Made by a program: the position numbers and the translations under genes. The notes below the pieces were generated by a model. The model saw only the letters and a program-made list of their open reading frames with translations, searched no databases and was not told the origin of the DNA. From Nonomuraea rubra (GTDB taxonomy: Bacteria > Actinomycetota > Actinomycetes > Streptosporangiales > Streptosporangiaceae): a stretch of 64,000 nucleotides of DNA. The stretch's first letter is position 1. The number at the start of each line of letters is the position of its first letter. Positions 9,053 to 18,288 of the stretch are shown here, in pieces. Location of the stretch: positions 1,471,001 through 1,535,000 of the forward strand of contig NZ_JACHMI010000001.1 of NCBI RefSeq assembly GCF_014207985.1, read 5' to 3'.

Positions 9053-9703
9053 ATGGGTTTCAGCGGCTTCCCCGACGAGGCGTTCCTCTTCTACGAAGGG
9101 CTCGAGGCGGACAACTCCAAGACGTACTTCGGCCGGCACAAGCAGCTCTACGAGGAGGCGGTGCGGGCGCCCATGCTGGCGCTGACCGACGAGCTGGCCG
9201 CCGAGTTCGGGCCCGCCCACCTCTTCCGGCCCTACCGCGACGTGCGCTTCTCCAAGGACAAGGCGCCCTACAAGACGCACCAGGGCGCGTTCGTGGAGGC
9301 GCTGCCGGGGATCGGACTCTACGTGGAGGTCAGCGCGGAGGGGCTGTTCGTCGCGGGCGGCGTCTACTCCACGGCCTCCGACCAGGTGGCCCGCTACCGG
9401 GCCGCCGTCGACGAGGACCTGTCGGGCAAGCCGCTGGAGTCGATCACGGAGGCGCTGGTGGCCGAGGGGTACGAGCTGCTGGGCGACCGGCTCAAGACCC
9501 GGCCCCGGGGGTTCGAGGAGGACCATCCGCGCATCGGGCTGCTGCGGCACCGGTCGCTCTTCGCCGGGAAACGGTTCGAGCCGCAGGCGTGGGTGCACAC
9601 GGCGCGGGTGCGCGGGCGGGTGGAGCACGCCTGGCGGGCGTTCGGGCCGCTGGTGGAGTGGCTGTGCACGCACGTACGCGGGAGCGAGCTGCCCCGCCGC
9701 TGA
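9053..9703 (+). CDS. DUF2461 domain-containing protein
   Basis: 216 aa covering the whole DUF2461/TIGR02453 family, recognisable from FPDEAFLFYEGLEADNSKTY, then RDVRFSKDKAPYKTHQGAF and the Gly-rich GLYVEVSAEGLFVAGGVY segment. The family is widespread in bacteria and has no established function that I know of. ATG 9053 is supported by a CACTCT hexamer (9040-9045) ending seven bases upstream, the leaderless geometry seen at many genes in this window. Confidence 0.9.
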   Translation: MGFSGFPDEAFLFYEGLEADNSKTYFGRHKQLYEEAVRAPMLALTDELAAEFGPAHLFRPYRDVRFSKDKAPYKTHQGAFVEALPGIGLYVEVSAEGLFVAGGVYSTASDQVARYRAAVDEDLSGKPLESITEALVAEGYELLGDRLKTRPRGFEEDHPRIGLLRHRSLFAGKRFEPQAWVHTARVRGRVEHAWRAFGPLVEWLCTHVRGSELPRR

Positions 9704-9718
9704 GCCCGAGCCGGCACC

Positions 9719-12250
9719 TCAGCGCGGCGCCTGGATCGTCACGATCTGGTCGCCCTTCAGTATGCGGTCCACCGTCTGCCCGGCGGCCGAGGACGCCGCC
9801 GTGGTGCCCGCGGCCAGCACCAGCGCGAGCGTCGGCGCCGCGAGGCTGCGGACGCTGCGCAGGTTGCGCACCCGCGCCCACGGCTCCCCGGCCAGGTGCA
9901 TGATGCGCCACTCCCAGAACAGCCCGAGCCCGACGCACACCATCATGACCTGCCCCACCACGATGGCCACGACCTGCGCCTTGTCCATCGCCCCGATGTC
10001 CGGCTCGGCGAGCGTCGACAGGTAGCCCGACAGCTCCGTGAGCAGGGCGGCGGCCGTCAGGTGCAGGGCCTTGGTCATCGGCTGGGTGCCCCGGATGCGC
10101 GGGTAGAAGTAGCCGAACAGGAACCCGAAGGCGGGCAGCGTGATCAGGTAACGCCCGTCGAAGATGAAGCTGGTCAGGTCCACCCCCTCGGGCCAGCCGT
10201 AGACCAGGGCGAACGGCAGGCTCAGCAGCAGGCTGACGGTGAACGCGTGGAGGCCGTTGTACCAGGGCGTGCAGCCGGCGGACGTGGCGAACGCGGTCTC
10301 CGGGTGCCTGCCGTGCCGGTTCAGAGCCGCTTCCAGCGTGTCGCGCTGCTGGTCGAAGTCGGCCATGGTCAGCTCGCCCGCGCCGATCCTGCCCCGCCCG
10401 ATCCGGTACAGCTCCTGCTCGGAGACGAGCAGCAGCCGCTTGTGCAGGGCGGCCCTGACCAGGGCCCGGTGCTCCTCCAGGTCCATCGGCTCGGGGATGG
10501 CCATGCGCGGGCCCGTGAGCAGCCACTGGGCGGTCGCCCAGGCCACGAGCGAGGTGATGGCCAGCAGGGGCAGCGGCACGTCGATGTCGGCCAGCGTGGT
10601 GCTGCCGCTGGGCGTGATGTAGAGCACCATCAGCACGCAGATCATCGTCGACTCGGCCACCGGGCTGTCGACCGCGGACAGCTGACCGCCGAGCCGCCGC
10701 AGCCGCAGCACCAGCATCACGAACCCGAGCAGCAGCAGCCCCATCACCCCGCGCACGATCGGGGTCAGCACGAGGCTGCCGATCCGCGGCTCCTCCTGCG
10801 TGACGGCCAGGCTCCACGACCCCGCGTCCAGCCACTCGGTCGGCCACCCCTGCACGAGCAGGCTGATGAACACGGCGCCCACGACGGCCTGGCGGCTCCA
10901 CCGCTTGGTCGCCACGGCCATGGCGGCGATCGGGATCAGCGCCCAGCTCAGCGCGAACACCAGCCGTACGCTGTCGGGCGGGTACACGCCGCCGGCCAGC
11001 GCCCGCAGCCACAGCGCCAGCGCCAGCAGCCCGATCGCCGCCTCGGCCGACAGCACCGCCAGGCGCACGACGACCGGCCGTACGCCCAGGTCCACGCTGA
11101 ACGCCACGGCCGCGCCCGCCGCCGCGACGGCCGCCACCGCCCCGCCCGCCAGCAGGGCCTGCCCGGACAGCTGCCCGTGCAGCCACGACCAGCTGAGCAT
11201 GCCGAGCCCGATCACCACCCCCACGCCGGTCACCACCAGCAGGTCGCGGGTGTCCCACGGCGGGCTGGTGGGCAGCACCCGGCCGGCGTGCCGCAGCGCG
11301 AGCAGGGGCACCGCGATGAACAGGATCACGTACGCCACCGCCGACCAGTCCTCCGCGAACAGCGGGATCAGCAGCGTGGGCGCGGCCAGCGCCAGCCCGA
11401 CGAACAGCTCCCTGTTGGCCAGCCGCGCCCACCAGCCCTCGCCGAGCGAGCGCACCAGGAAGACCATCAGCGCGATCGCGGTGAGCACGCCCAGCGCGGT
11501 GGCCCACGAGAAGTCCTCCTCGACGACCACGTCGGCGAAGCCGAAGGAGTCGTGGGCCAGCGTCATGCTCACCGGGTACGCCCCGACGGTGAACGCCAGC
11601 CGCTCCGGCTGCTCCTGCTCCGGCGTGATGCCCTCCAGCCGCAGCACGGTCCACTCCGCGGGCAGCACGGCGATGGACCGGCCGGTCACGATGAGAGGGA
11701 AGGCCCTGGGCGCCTCGAAATCCAGCTTGAGCAGCTGGTCGGGCCGCAGCTGGCGCAGCACCGTCACCGTGAACCGGGCCGTGGTGCGCCCGCCCTGAGA
11801 GGTGAGGACCGGCGCCAGGCGCGTGGTGGGCGCCAGGGCGGGGCCGTCCACCTTGATCGCGCCGAACGCGGCGTCGGTGACCTGCTGCAGCGTGCCGGGG
11901 AAGCCGCTGCCCTGGCGTAACGCCTCGATGAGGGTGTCCCGGCCGGCGAGGTGGAGCCGGTGCTCGACGGTCACCTTGACGTGGCGCTGCCGGGGATCGA
12001 GCCGGCCGTCAGGGACCGGTTCCAGGTCGGCGGCGCCCGCCCTGGAGATCATCACCGTGGTCTCGGCCCTGCGGGCCCAGCGCACGTCGGGATCGGCGCG
12101 GGTGGCCGCGGCCACCCACGGGTTGGGACCTGCGGTGCCTTTCGGCGGAGCAGGCTCCGCTACCGGTCTGGCTGCAACGGTGCACCAAACGATCGCCCCC
12201 AACGACACCAGCGCCAGCCCGAACGCGATTGCCATCCGGAGCTTTCCCAC
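9719..12250 (-). CDS. Large polytopic membrane protein, possibly DUF6185 type
   Basis: 843 aa. A signal-anchor (MGKLRMAIAFGLALVSLGAI) leads into about 220 residues of extracytoplasmic beta-rich sequence, then some 14-16 hydrophobic helices with a soluble stretch near residues 590-660 (EHRALVRAALHKRLLLVSEQ) and a last helix close to the C-terminus. No transporter or enzyme motif is visible. Size and plan resemble the actinomycete DUF6185 family, from memory only. Start is GTG 12250 or ATG 12235. It is monocistronic, between TypA upstream and the convergent DUF2461 gene. Confidence 0.75.
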   Translation of the reverse strand: MGKLRMAIAFGLALVSLGAIVWCTVAARPVAEPAPPKGTAGPNPWVAAATRADPDVRWARRAETTVMISRAGAADLEPVPDGRLDPRQRHVKVTVEHRLHLAGRDTLIEALRQGSGFPGTLQQVTDAAFGAIKVDGPALAPTTRLAPVLTSQGGRTTARFTVTVLRQLRPDQLLKLDFEAPRAFPLIVTGRSIAVLPAEWTVLRLEGITPEQEQPERLAFTVGAYPVSMTLAHDSFGFADVVVEEDFSWATALGVLTAIALMVFLVRSLGEGWWARLANRELFVGLALAAPTLLIPLFAEDWSAVAYVILFIAVPLLALRHAGRVLPTSPPWDTRDLLVVTGVGVVIGLGMLSWSWLHGQLSGQALLAGGAVAAVAAAGAAVAFSVDLGVRPVVVRLAVLSAEAAIGLLALALWLRALAGGVYPPDSVRLVFALSWALIPIAAMAVATKRWSRQAVVGAVFISLLVQGWPTEWLDAGSWSLAVTQEEPRIGSLVLTPIVRGVMGLLLLGFVMLVLRLRRLGGQLSAVDSPVAESTMICVLMVLYITPSGSTTLADIDVPLPLLAITSLVAWATAQWLLTGPRMAIPEPMDLEEHRALVRAALHKRLLLVSEQELYRIGRGRIGAGELTMADFDQQRDTLEAALNRHGRHPETAFATSAGCTPWYNGLHAFTVSLLLSLPFALVYGWPEGVDLTSFIFDGRYLITLPAFGFLFGYFYPRIRGTQPMTKALHLTAAALLTELSGYLSTLAEPDIGAMDKAQVVAIVVGQVMMVCVGLGLFWEWRIMHLAGEPWARVRNLRSVRSLAAPTLALVLAAGTTAASSAAGQTVDRILKGDQIVTIQAPR

Positions 12251-12411
12251 AATTTGGATGATTCTCCGGCATGGGGGTTTGTTCTATCTCTCAGGGTCAC
12301 GGTGTGATTACAGCTGCTCCCATAACAACTTTTCTTTACGGCGTGACCCGGGAGATTCCATCCATCGCACGTGGCCGGGGCGGGAGGCTTACTTCCCGTA
12401 CTAACCGGAAA

Positions 12412-12448
12412 GCCGCGCTTTGTTCGCGAAAAGCGAGCAAAACGCGGC
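12412..12448 (-). terminator. Rho-independent terminator of typA
   Basis: A 16-bp stem with a single mismatch, arms GCCGCGCTTTGTTCGC and GCGAGCAAAACGCGGC (top strand) with loop GAAAA, lies 18 bp after the typA stop. On the transcribed minus strand it is followed by TTTCC, short but consistent with actinobacterial terminators. Confidence 0.7.
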
Positions 12449-12466
12449 CCGGTATGAAGATTTCCG

Positions 12467-14317
<1,851 letters not shown>

Positions 14318-14470
14318 GATGACGTCTCGCTCTGTGTCGTGGGGGCGGCCGCGCGAAGTCGCGACCTACTAAGTCTAGTTGATCCCCTCTGATGGCAAGA
14401 GCGGGACAAGGTGGCGGTGAGCGTACGCGCGGGTGAAGCGACGGTACATTCCGGCTGGCCGGGCCGCACC

Positions 14471-14526
14471 TACATAGGGGCTTGCACAATTGTGCGCATG
14501 GCAATCTTGGCCCTGGTCCCTAGATT
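14471..14526 (+). promoter_or_regulatory. Promoter region shared in design with the second AMP-like gene
   Basis: TACATAGGGGCTTGCACAAT begins 62 bp before the ATG at 14533 and overlaps a perfect palindrome GCACAATTGTGC (14484-14495). A TAGATT hexamer (14521-14526) ends six bases before the ATG, implying a leaderless mRNA. The same spacing and 14 of 20 identical bases occur 63 bp before the second AMP-like gene (17757). The palindrome is a candidate binding site for one of the LuxR-type regulators. Confidence 0.5.
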
Positions 14527-14532
14527 GTGGTC

Positions 14533-15276
14533 ATGACCTGGACAGAGCTCGTGATGGCGGCGGCACCGACGCAGGGCGAGCAGCCGGCGGTGAGCGATGT
14601 CAGGACCGGAGAGGTGCTGTCCTACGCCTCCTTCGCCAGACGGGTCACCCGCGCCGCCGCGGGGCTGCGCGCCCAGGGCCTGCGGTACGGCGACCACGTG
14701 CTCGTCAACGTCCCCCTCGGCGCCACCATGCCCGTGGCCGTCCACGCCGTCGCCTGGGCCGGCGGGGTTTCGGTGCTCTCGGCCACCGGCAGCGCCCGCC
14801 TGATGATCGCCCAGGACCACTACGACCCCGCCGCCGTGAAGGTGGACCAGGTCTTCGCCTTCCGGCCCACGCCGGGGGCCAGGTCGTTCACCGAGCTGCT
14901 GACCGCCGGCGCGGTCGAGTTCGGACCGCTGGCCGGGCCCGCGCTCACGCTCGACGGCGCGCGCGTGTTCGACAACACCGAGCTGGCGGCCGACCTGCGC
15001 AGGATCGCCACCCGGCTGGTGGTCGGCAAGGACGACGTGGTGATCAGCGCGGTGAGCGAGCCGTTCAGGGGGCTGCGGGTGATCGATTTGGCGATGACGG
15101 CCGGCGCCCACGTCGTGGTCGCCCACGAGCCGAGCCTGGTCGGCTGCCGCGTGCTGGCCCAGGAGCGGCGGGCCACCATGGTCGTGGCGCCGTACGACCT
15201 GGCCAGGAGGCTGCTCGGGGATCCCATCCTGCGTGTCGTCGATGAAAGGGCGGTCGTGAGCTCGCTTGGCCTGTGA
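14533..15276 (+). CDS. Truncated acyl-adenylate-enzyme-like protein (ANL N-terminal part), copy 1
   Basis: 247 aa resembling only the N-terminal half of AMP-binding (acyl-CoA synthetase/NRPS adenylation) enzymes: an entry segment LSYASFARRVTRAAAGLRAQ, then GDHVLVNVPLGATMPVAVHA and AGGVSVLSATGSARLM. The ATP-binding A3 loop (T/S-G-T-T-G-x-P-K), the A5-A8 motifs and the catalytic lysine are absent, so it cannot be an ordinary adenylating enzyme. Start ATG 14533 with leaderless geometry. It lies 52 bp before an NB-ARC/LuxR giant regulator on the same strand; two more such pairs occur in the window. Either a decayed gene fragment or a ligand-binding partner; the repetition favours function. Confidence 0.75.
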   Translation: MTWTELVMAAAPTQGEQPAVSDVRTGEVLSYASFARRVTRAAAGLRAQGLRYGDHVLVNVPLGATMPVAVHAVAWAGGVSVLSATGSARLMIAQDHYDPAAVKVDQVFAFRPTPGARSFTELLTAGAVEFGPLAGPALTLDGARVFDNTELAADLRRIATRLVVGKDDVVISAVSEPFRGLRVIDLAMTAGAHVVVAHEPSLVGCRVLAQERRATMVVAPYDLARRLLGDPILRVVDERAVVSSLGL

Positions 15277-15328
15277 AAAGTGCGACACTGTGGGAGAGTG
15301 TGATCCTTCCGCGACGCAGGGTGAGCAC

Positions 15329-17743
15329 ATGCCAAATACCCCCCGGCACAACCTTCCGGCAGAGCCCAACCGGTTCGTCGGACGCGAGCGCGACCTCGAT
15401 GACCTGCACGACCTGTTCGGCGAGACGCGGGTGGTGACGCTGTGCGGGGTCGGCGGCATCGGCAAGACGCGGCTGGCCCTCCAGGTGGCGGCCGGGCTGG
15501 TGCCGTCGTTCCCCGACGGCGTGTGGCTGGTGGAGCTGGCCAGGCTCGGCCGGCCCGAGCTCGTCGAGCAGGAGGTGGCCGGCGTGCTCGGCGTGCGCGA
15601 GGAGGCCGGCAGGCCGCTGCTCGACACCATGACGGCCCGGCTGCGCGACCAGCGCTGCCTGCTGCTGCTGGACAACTGCGAACACCTGGTCGACAGGTGC
15701 GCCGAGGTGGCCGCCGCGCTGGTGGCGGCGTGCCCGTCGCTGCGCGTCCTGGCCACCAGCAGGGAGCCGCTGCGCATCGCCAGCGAGCTGATCTGGCGGG
15801 TGCCGCCGCTCGACCTGCCCGACAGGGTCACGGCCGACGCCGAGTCCGTGCAGCTCTTCATGGACCGCGCGGCGGCCGCGGGCACCCGGCTGGGGCCGGA
15901 GAGCCTGCCCGACGTGGTACGGCTGTGCCGGGCGCTCGACGGCCTGCCGCTGGCGCTGGAGCTGGCGGCGGCCCGTACGAGCCTGCTGAGCCCCGGCCAG
16001 ATCGCCGACCGCATCGACGACCGGTTCTCGCTGCTGACGACCGGCGGCCGTACGGCTCCGCCCCGCCAGCGCACGCTGCTGGCGGCCGTCGAGTGGAGCT
16101 ACGACCTGCTCTCGGCCAAGGAGCAGGTGCTGCTGCGGCGGCTGTCGGTGTTCGCCGGTGATTTCGACCTCGAACTGGCCGAGCAGGTCTGCGCCGAGCG
16201 GCCCATCCCCGGAGGGGAGATCGTCGATCTGCTCGGCGGGCTGGTGGACAAGTCGCTCGTGCTGTGCGACGAGAGCCGCAGGCGCTACTGGCTGCTGGAG
16301 ACGATCAAGCGTTACGCCCTCGAACGCCTCGAACAGGCCGGCGAGCGCGAGGTCCTGCGCGAGCGGCACCTCGACGTGCTGTGCGAGCTGCAGGAGCGCC
16401 ACTTCACGACCGAGATGGTACGGCCGGACGCGCCGTGGCAGGCGCGGCTGGAGGCGCTGACCGCCAGCCGCGACCTCATCGACGACCAGCGGGTGGCGCT
16501 CGACTGGGCGGTCGAGTCCGGCAACGTGGCGGCGGGCCTGCGCCTGTGCAGGACCAGCACGGGGCTGCTGCCCCTGGCCGGGAACGTGCTGGAGATCGTC
16601 GGCCGGCTGGAGCGGCTGCTCTCGCTCGATCCGGCCGGGGTGCCCGAGGGCCAGCTCGCGCACGCCAGGGCGTACCTCGCCTACGGGCTGGAGGCGCGCG
16701 ACGAGCTGAGCCGGGCACTGGAGGTGGCGGAGGAGAGCCTGTCCAGGATGTCGCGCGAGGACGTGTTCCCGCGCTGCGTCATGCACAGCCTCGTCGTCAC
16801 CGTGCTGCTGCGGATGGGGCGCGCCGACGACGCGGTGCACCACGCCGAGGAGGGCCTGGCCCTGGCCGCCCGCACCGGTGACACCTGGAACCAGGCGGCG
16901 GGCCTGCTCGGCCTGTCGGCGGTGGCGCTCGTACGCGGCAGGCTGCGCGAGGCGCAGCGGCACGGCGAGGAGGCGCTGGCGCGGGCGCGCGAGCACGGCC
17001 ACCGCTGGCTGATGGCCAGGACGGCGGTCCAGCTCGGCTCGGTGGCCGAGGCCCGCGGCGACCTGATGACCGCCAGGACCCTGTACGAGATGGCCGTGCC
17101 CTGGCTGAGCGAGCTGGGCAGCGACCCCGAGCTGACCCGGTGCCTGGCCAGGATCGGCAGGGTGGCGGCGATGCTGCACGAGTTCGGCGCCGCCCGCGAG
17201 CAGCTGGCGGCCAGCCTGGAGCTGGCGCGGGCCACCGGCCAGCGGCAGGGCATCGCCCGCTGCCTGGTGGGGCTGTCGGTGCTGGCCGAGTGCCAGGGCG
17301 ACCTGGAGGGCGCGGTGCTGGCGGCGGCCGCGGCTGCGGGGCTGCGCGAGTCGATCGGCCAGCATTCGGCCACGACCAGGTTCGAGGAGCTGCTCGGCCG
17401 GGCCCGCACCAAGCTGGGCGAGGGCCGGACCACCTCGCTGTGGTCGCGCGGCCGGACGATGAGCTCCGACGACGCCGCCCGCCACGTCCTGGAGGGCGAA
17501 CGGTTCACGCCGCGGGCCCCGGTCGCGGCAGAGCCGGTCAAGCACTCGCTGCTGACCTCGCGCGAGCTGGAGATCGCCGGGCTGCTCACGCGCGGGCTGT
17601 CCAACCGGGCCATCGCCGAGGAGCTGGTGATCAGCCCCGCGACGGTCGCCCGCCACATCGCCAACATCATGGAGAAGCTCGGCTACACGTCCCGGGCGCA
17701 GATCGCGGTGTGGGCCACCGAGCGTCAGAAGGGCGCCCCGTAG
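15329..17743 (+). CDS. NB-ARC/TPR/LuxR-type giant transcriptional regulator, copy 1
   Basis: 804 aa. After the family opener LPAEPNRFVGRERDLDDL come an AP-ATPase/NB-ARC module with Walker A CGVGGIGKTR (39-48), Walker B LLLLDN (111-116), ATSREPL and GLPLALELAAAR; a winged-helix region (LLRRLSVFAGDFDLELAEQV); TPR-like helices (about 400-680); and a C-terminal GerE/LuxR HTH (LTSRELEIAGLLTRGLSNRA, about 742-804). Such STAND-type regulators couple ligand-triggered ATPase switching to transcription. ATG 15329 is preceded by AGGGTGAG. It follows the AMP-like gene 14533-15276 and is closely similar to the regulator at 18289, indicating tandem duplication. Confidence 0.9.
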   Translation: MPNTPRHNLPAEPNRFVGRERDLDDLHDLFGETRVVTLCGVGGIGKTRLALQVAAGLVPSFPDGVWLVELARLGRPELVEQEVAGVLGVREEAGRPLLDTMTARLRDQRCLLLLDNCEHLVDRCAEVAAALVAACPSLRVLATSREPLRIASELIWRVPPLDLPDRVTADAESVQLFMDRAAAAGTRLGPESLPDVVRLCRALDGLPLALELAAARTSLLSPGQIADRIDDRFSLLTTGGRTAPPRQRTLLAAVEWSYDLLSAKEQVLLRRLSVFAGDFDLELAEQVCAERPIPGGEIVDLLGGLVDKSLVLCDESRRRYWLLETIKRYALERLEQAGEREVLRERHLDVLCELQERHFTTEMVRPDAPWQARLEALTASRDLIDDQRVALDWAVESGNVAAGLRLCRTSTGLLPLAGNVLEIVGRLERLLSLDPAGVPEGQLAHARAYLAYGLEARDELSRALEVAEESLSRMSREDVFPRCVMHSLVVTVLLRMGRADDAVHHAEEGLALAARTGDTWNQAAGLLGLSAVALVRGRLREAQRHGEEALARAREHGHRWLMARTAVQLGSVAEARGDLMTARTLYEMAVPWLSELGSDPELTRCLARIGRVAAMLHEFGAAREQLAASLELARATGQRQGIARCLVGLSVLAECQGDLEGAVLAAAAAAGLRESIGQHSATTRFEELLGRARTKLGEGRTTSLWSRGRTMSSDDAARHVLEGERFTPRAPVAAEPVKHSLLTSRELEIAGLLTRGLSNRAIAEELVISPATVARHIANIMEKLGYTSRAQIAVWATERQKGAP

Positions 17744-17756
17744 CCGCGCCGAGTTC

Positions 17757-17812
17757 TGCATAGGGATCTGCATATTCCGCCCCATGTGTGCACGAGATGC
17801 CCTCCCTACGGT
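17757..17812 (+). promoter_or_regulatory. Promoter region of the second AMP-like gene
   Basis: TGCATAGGGATCTGCATATT begins 63 bp upstream of the ATG at 17820 and aligns with the element at 14471. TACGGT (17807-17812) ends seven bases before the ATG, so the mRNA is probably leaderless. Confidence 0.5.
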
Positions 17813-17819
17813 GGGCCCC

Positions 17820-18200
17820 ATGGATGAGCGCATCGTGATGGTGGACTCGGGCACGGGCCTGAAGCTCACCGAGGAGCAGCTGGACGAGAGGTCCGCGGTC
17901 GCGACCGTCCAGTTGCGACGCAGGGGAGTGCGCGCTGGAGACACCGTGCTCATCTGCCTGCCCGTCGGGCCCGACCTGCTGGTGTCGGCCAACGCGGTGA
18001 TCGCGGCGGGCGGCGTCGTCTGGCCGCTGCCGCCCGATCTCGACACCACCACGCTGCGCGACCGCATCCAGGAGAGCGGCGCCCGCGTGATGATCTCCAA
18101 CGTCCGCCAGGCGCTCGACGCGGCCGACGAGTCCCGCGTGCGGATCATCATGAGCGTCGCAGACCTGAGCGCCTCACATTCGTATCCGACCGGTTGCTGA
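17820..18200 (+). CDS. Truncated acyl-adenylate-enzyme-like protein, copy 2 (shortest)
   Basis: 126 aa equivalent to only the first subdomain of an AMP-binding enzyme: VQLRRRGVRAGDTVLICLPV, then GPDLLVSANAVIAAGGVVWP and the downstream SGARVMISNVRQALDA. No ATP-binding or catalytic motif is present. ATG 17820 is chosen for its promoter geometry. It lies between the two tandem NB-ARC/LuxR regulators on the same strand and directly precedes the second one, repeating the order seen at 14533-17743. Confidence 0.7.
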   Translation: MDERIVMVDSGTGLKLTEEQLDERSAVATVQLRRRGVRAGDTVLICLPVGPDLLVSANAVIAAGGVVWPLPPDLDTTTLRDRIQESGARVMISNVRQALDAADESRVRIIMSVADLSASHSYPTGC

Positions 18201-18288
18201 CTCTGCACGCAAAGTGATCGCACAGGGCCCCGGTGAGGGGAAGACTTAGCTCGTAGGAGTGCCTCCCACGACCACCCTTGGCCTCGAC

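Noticed and set aside
15065..18223. A 1052-codon minus-strand frame antisense to the first NB-ARC/LuxR regulator
   Set aside because: Arg/Gln/Pro/His-rich composition, no recognisable domain, and it mirrors the codon pattern of the true gene.
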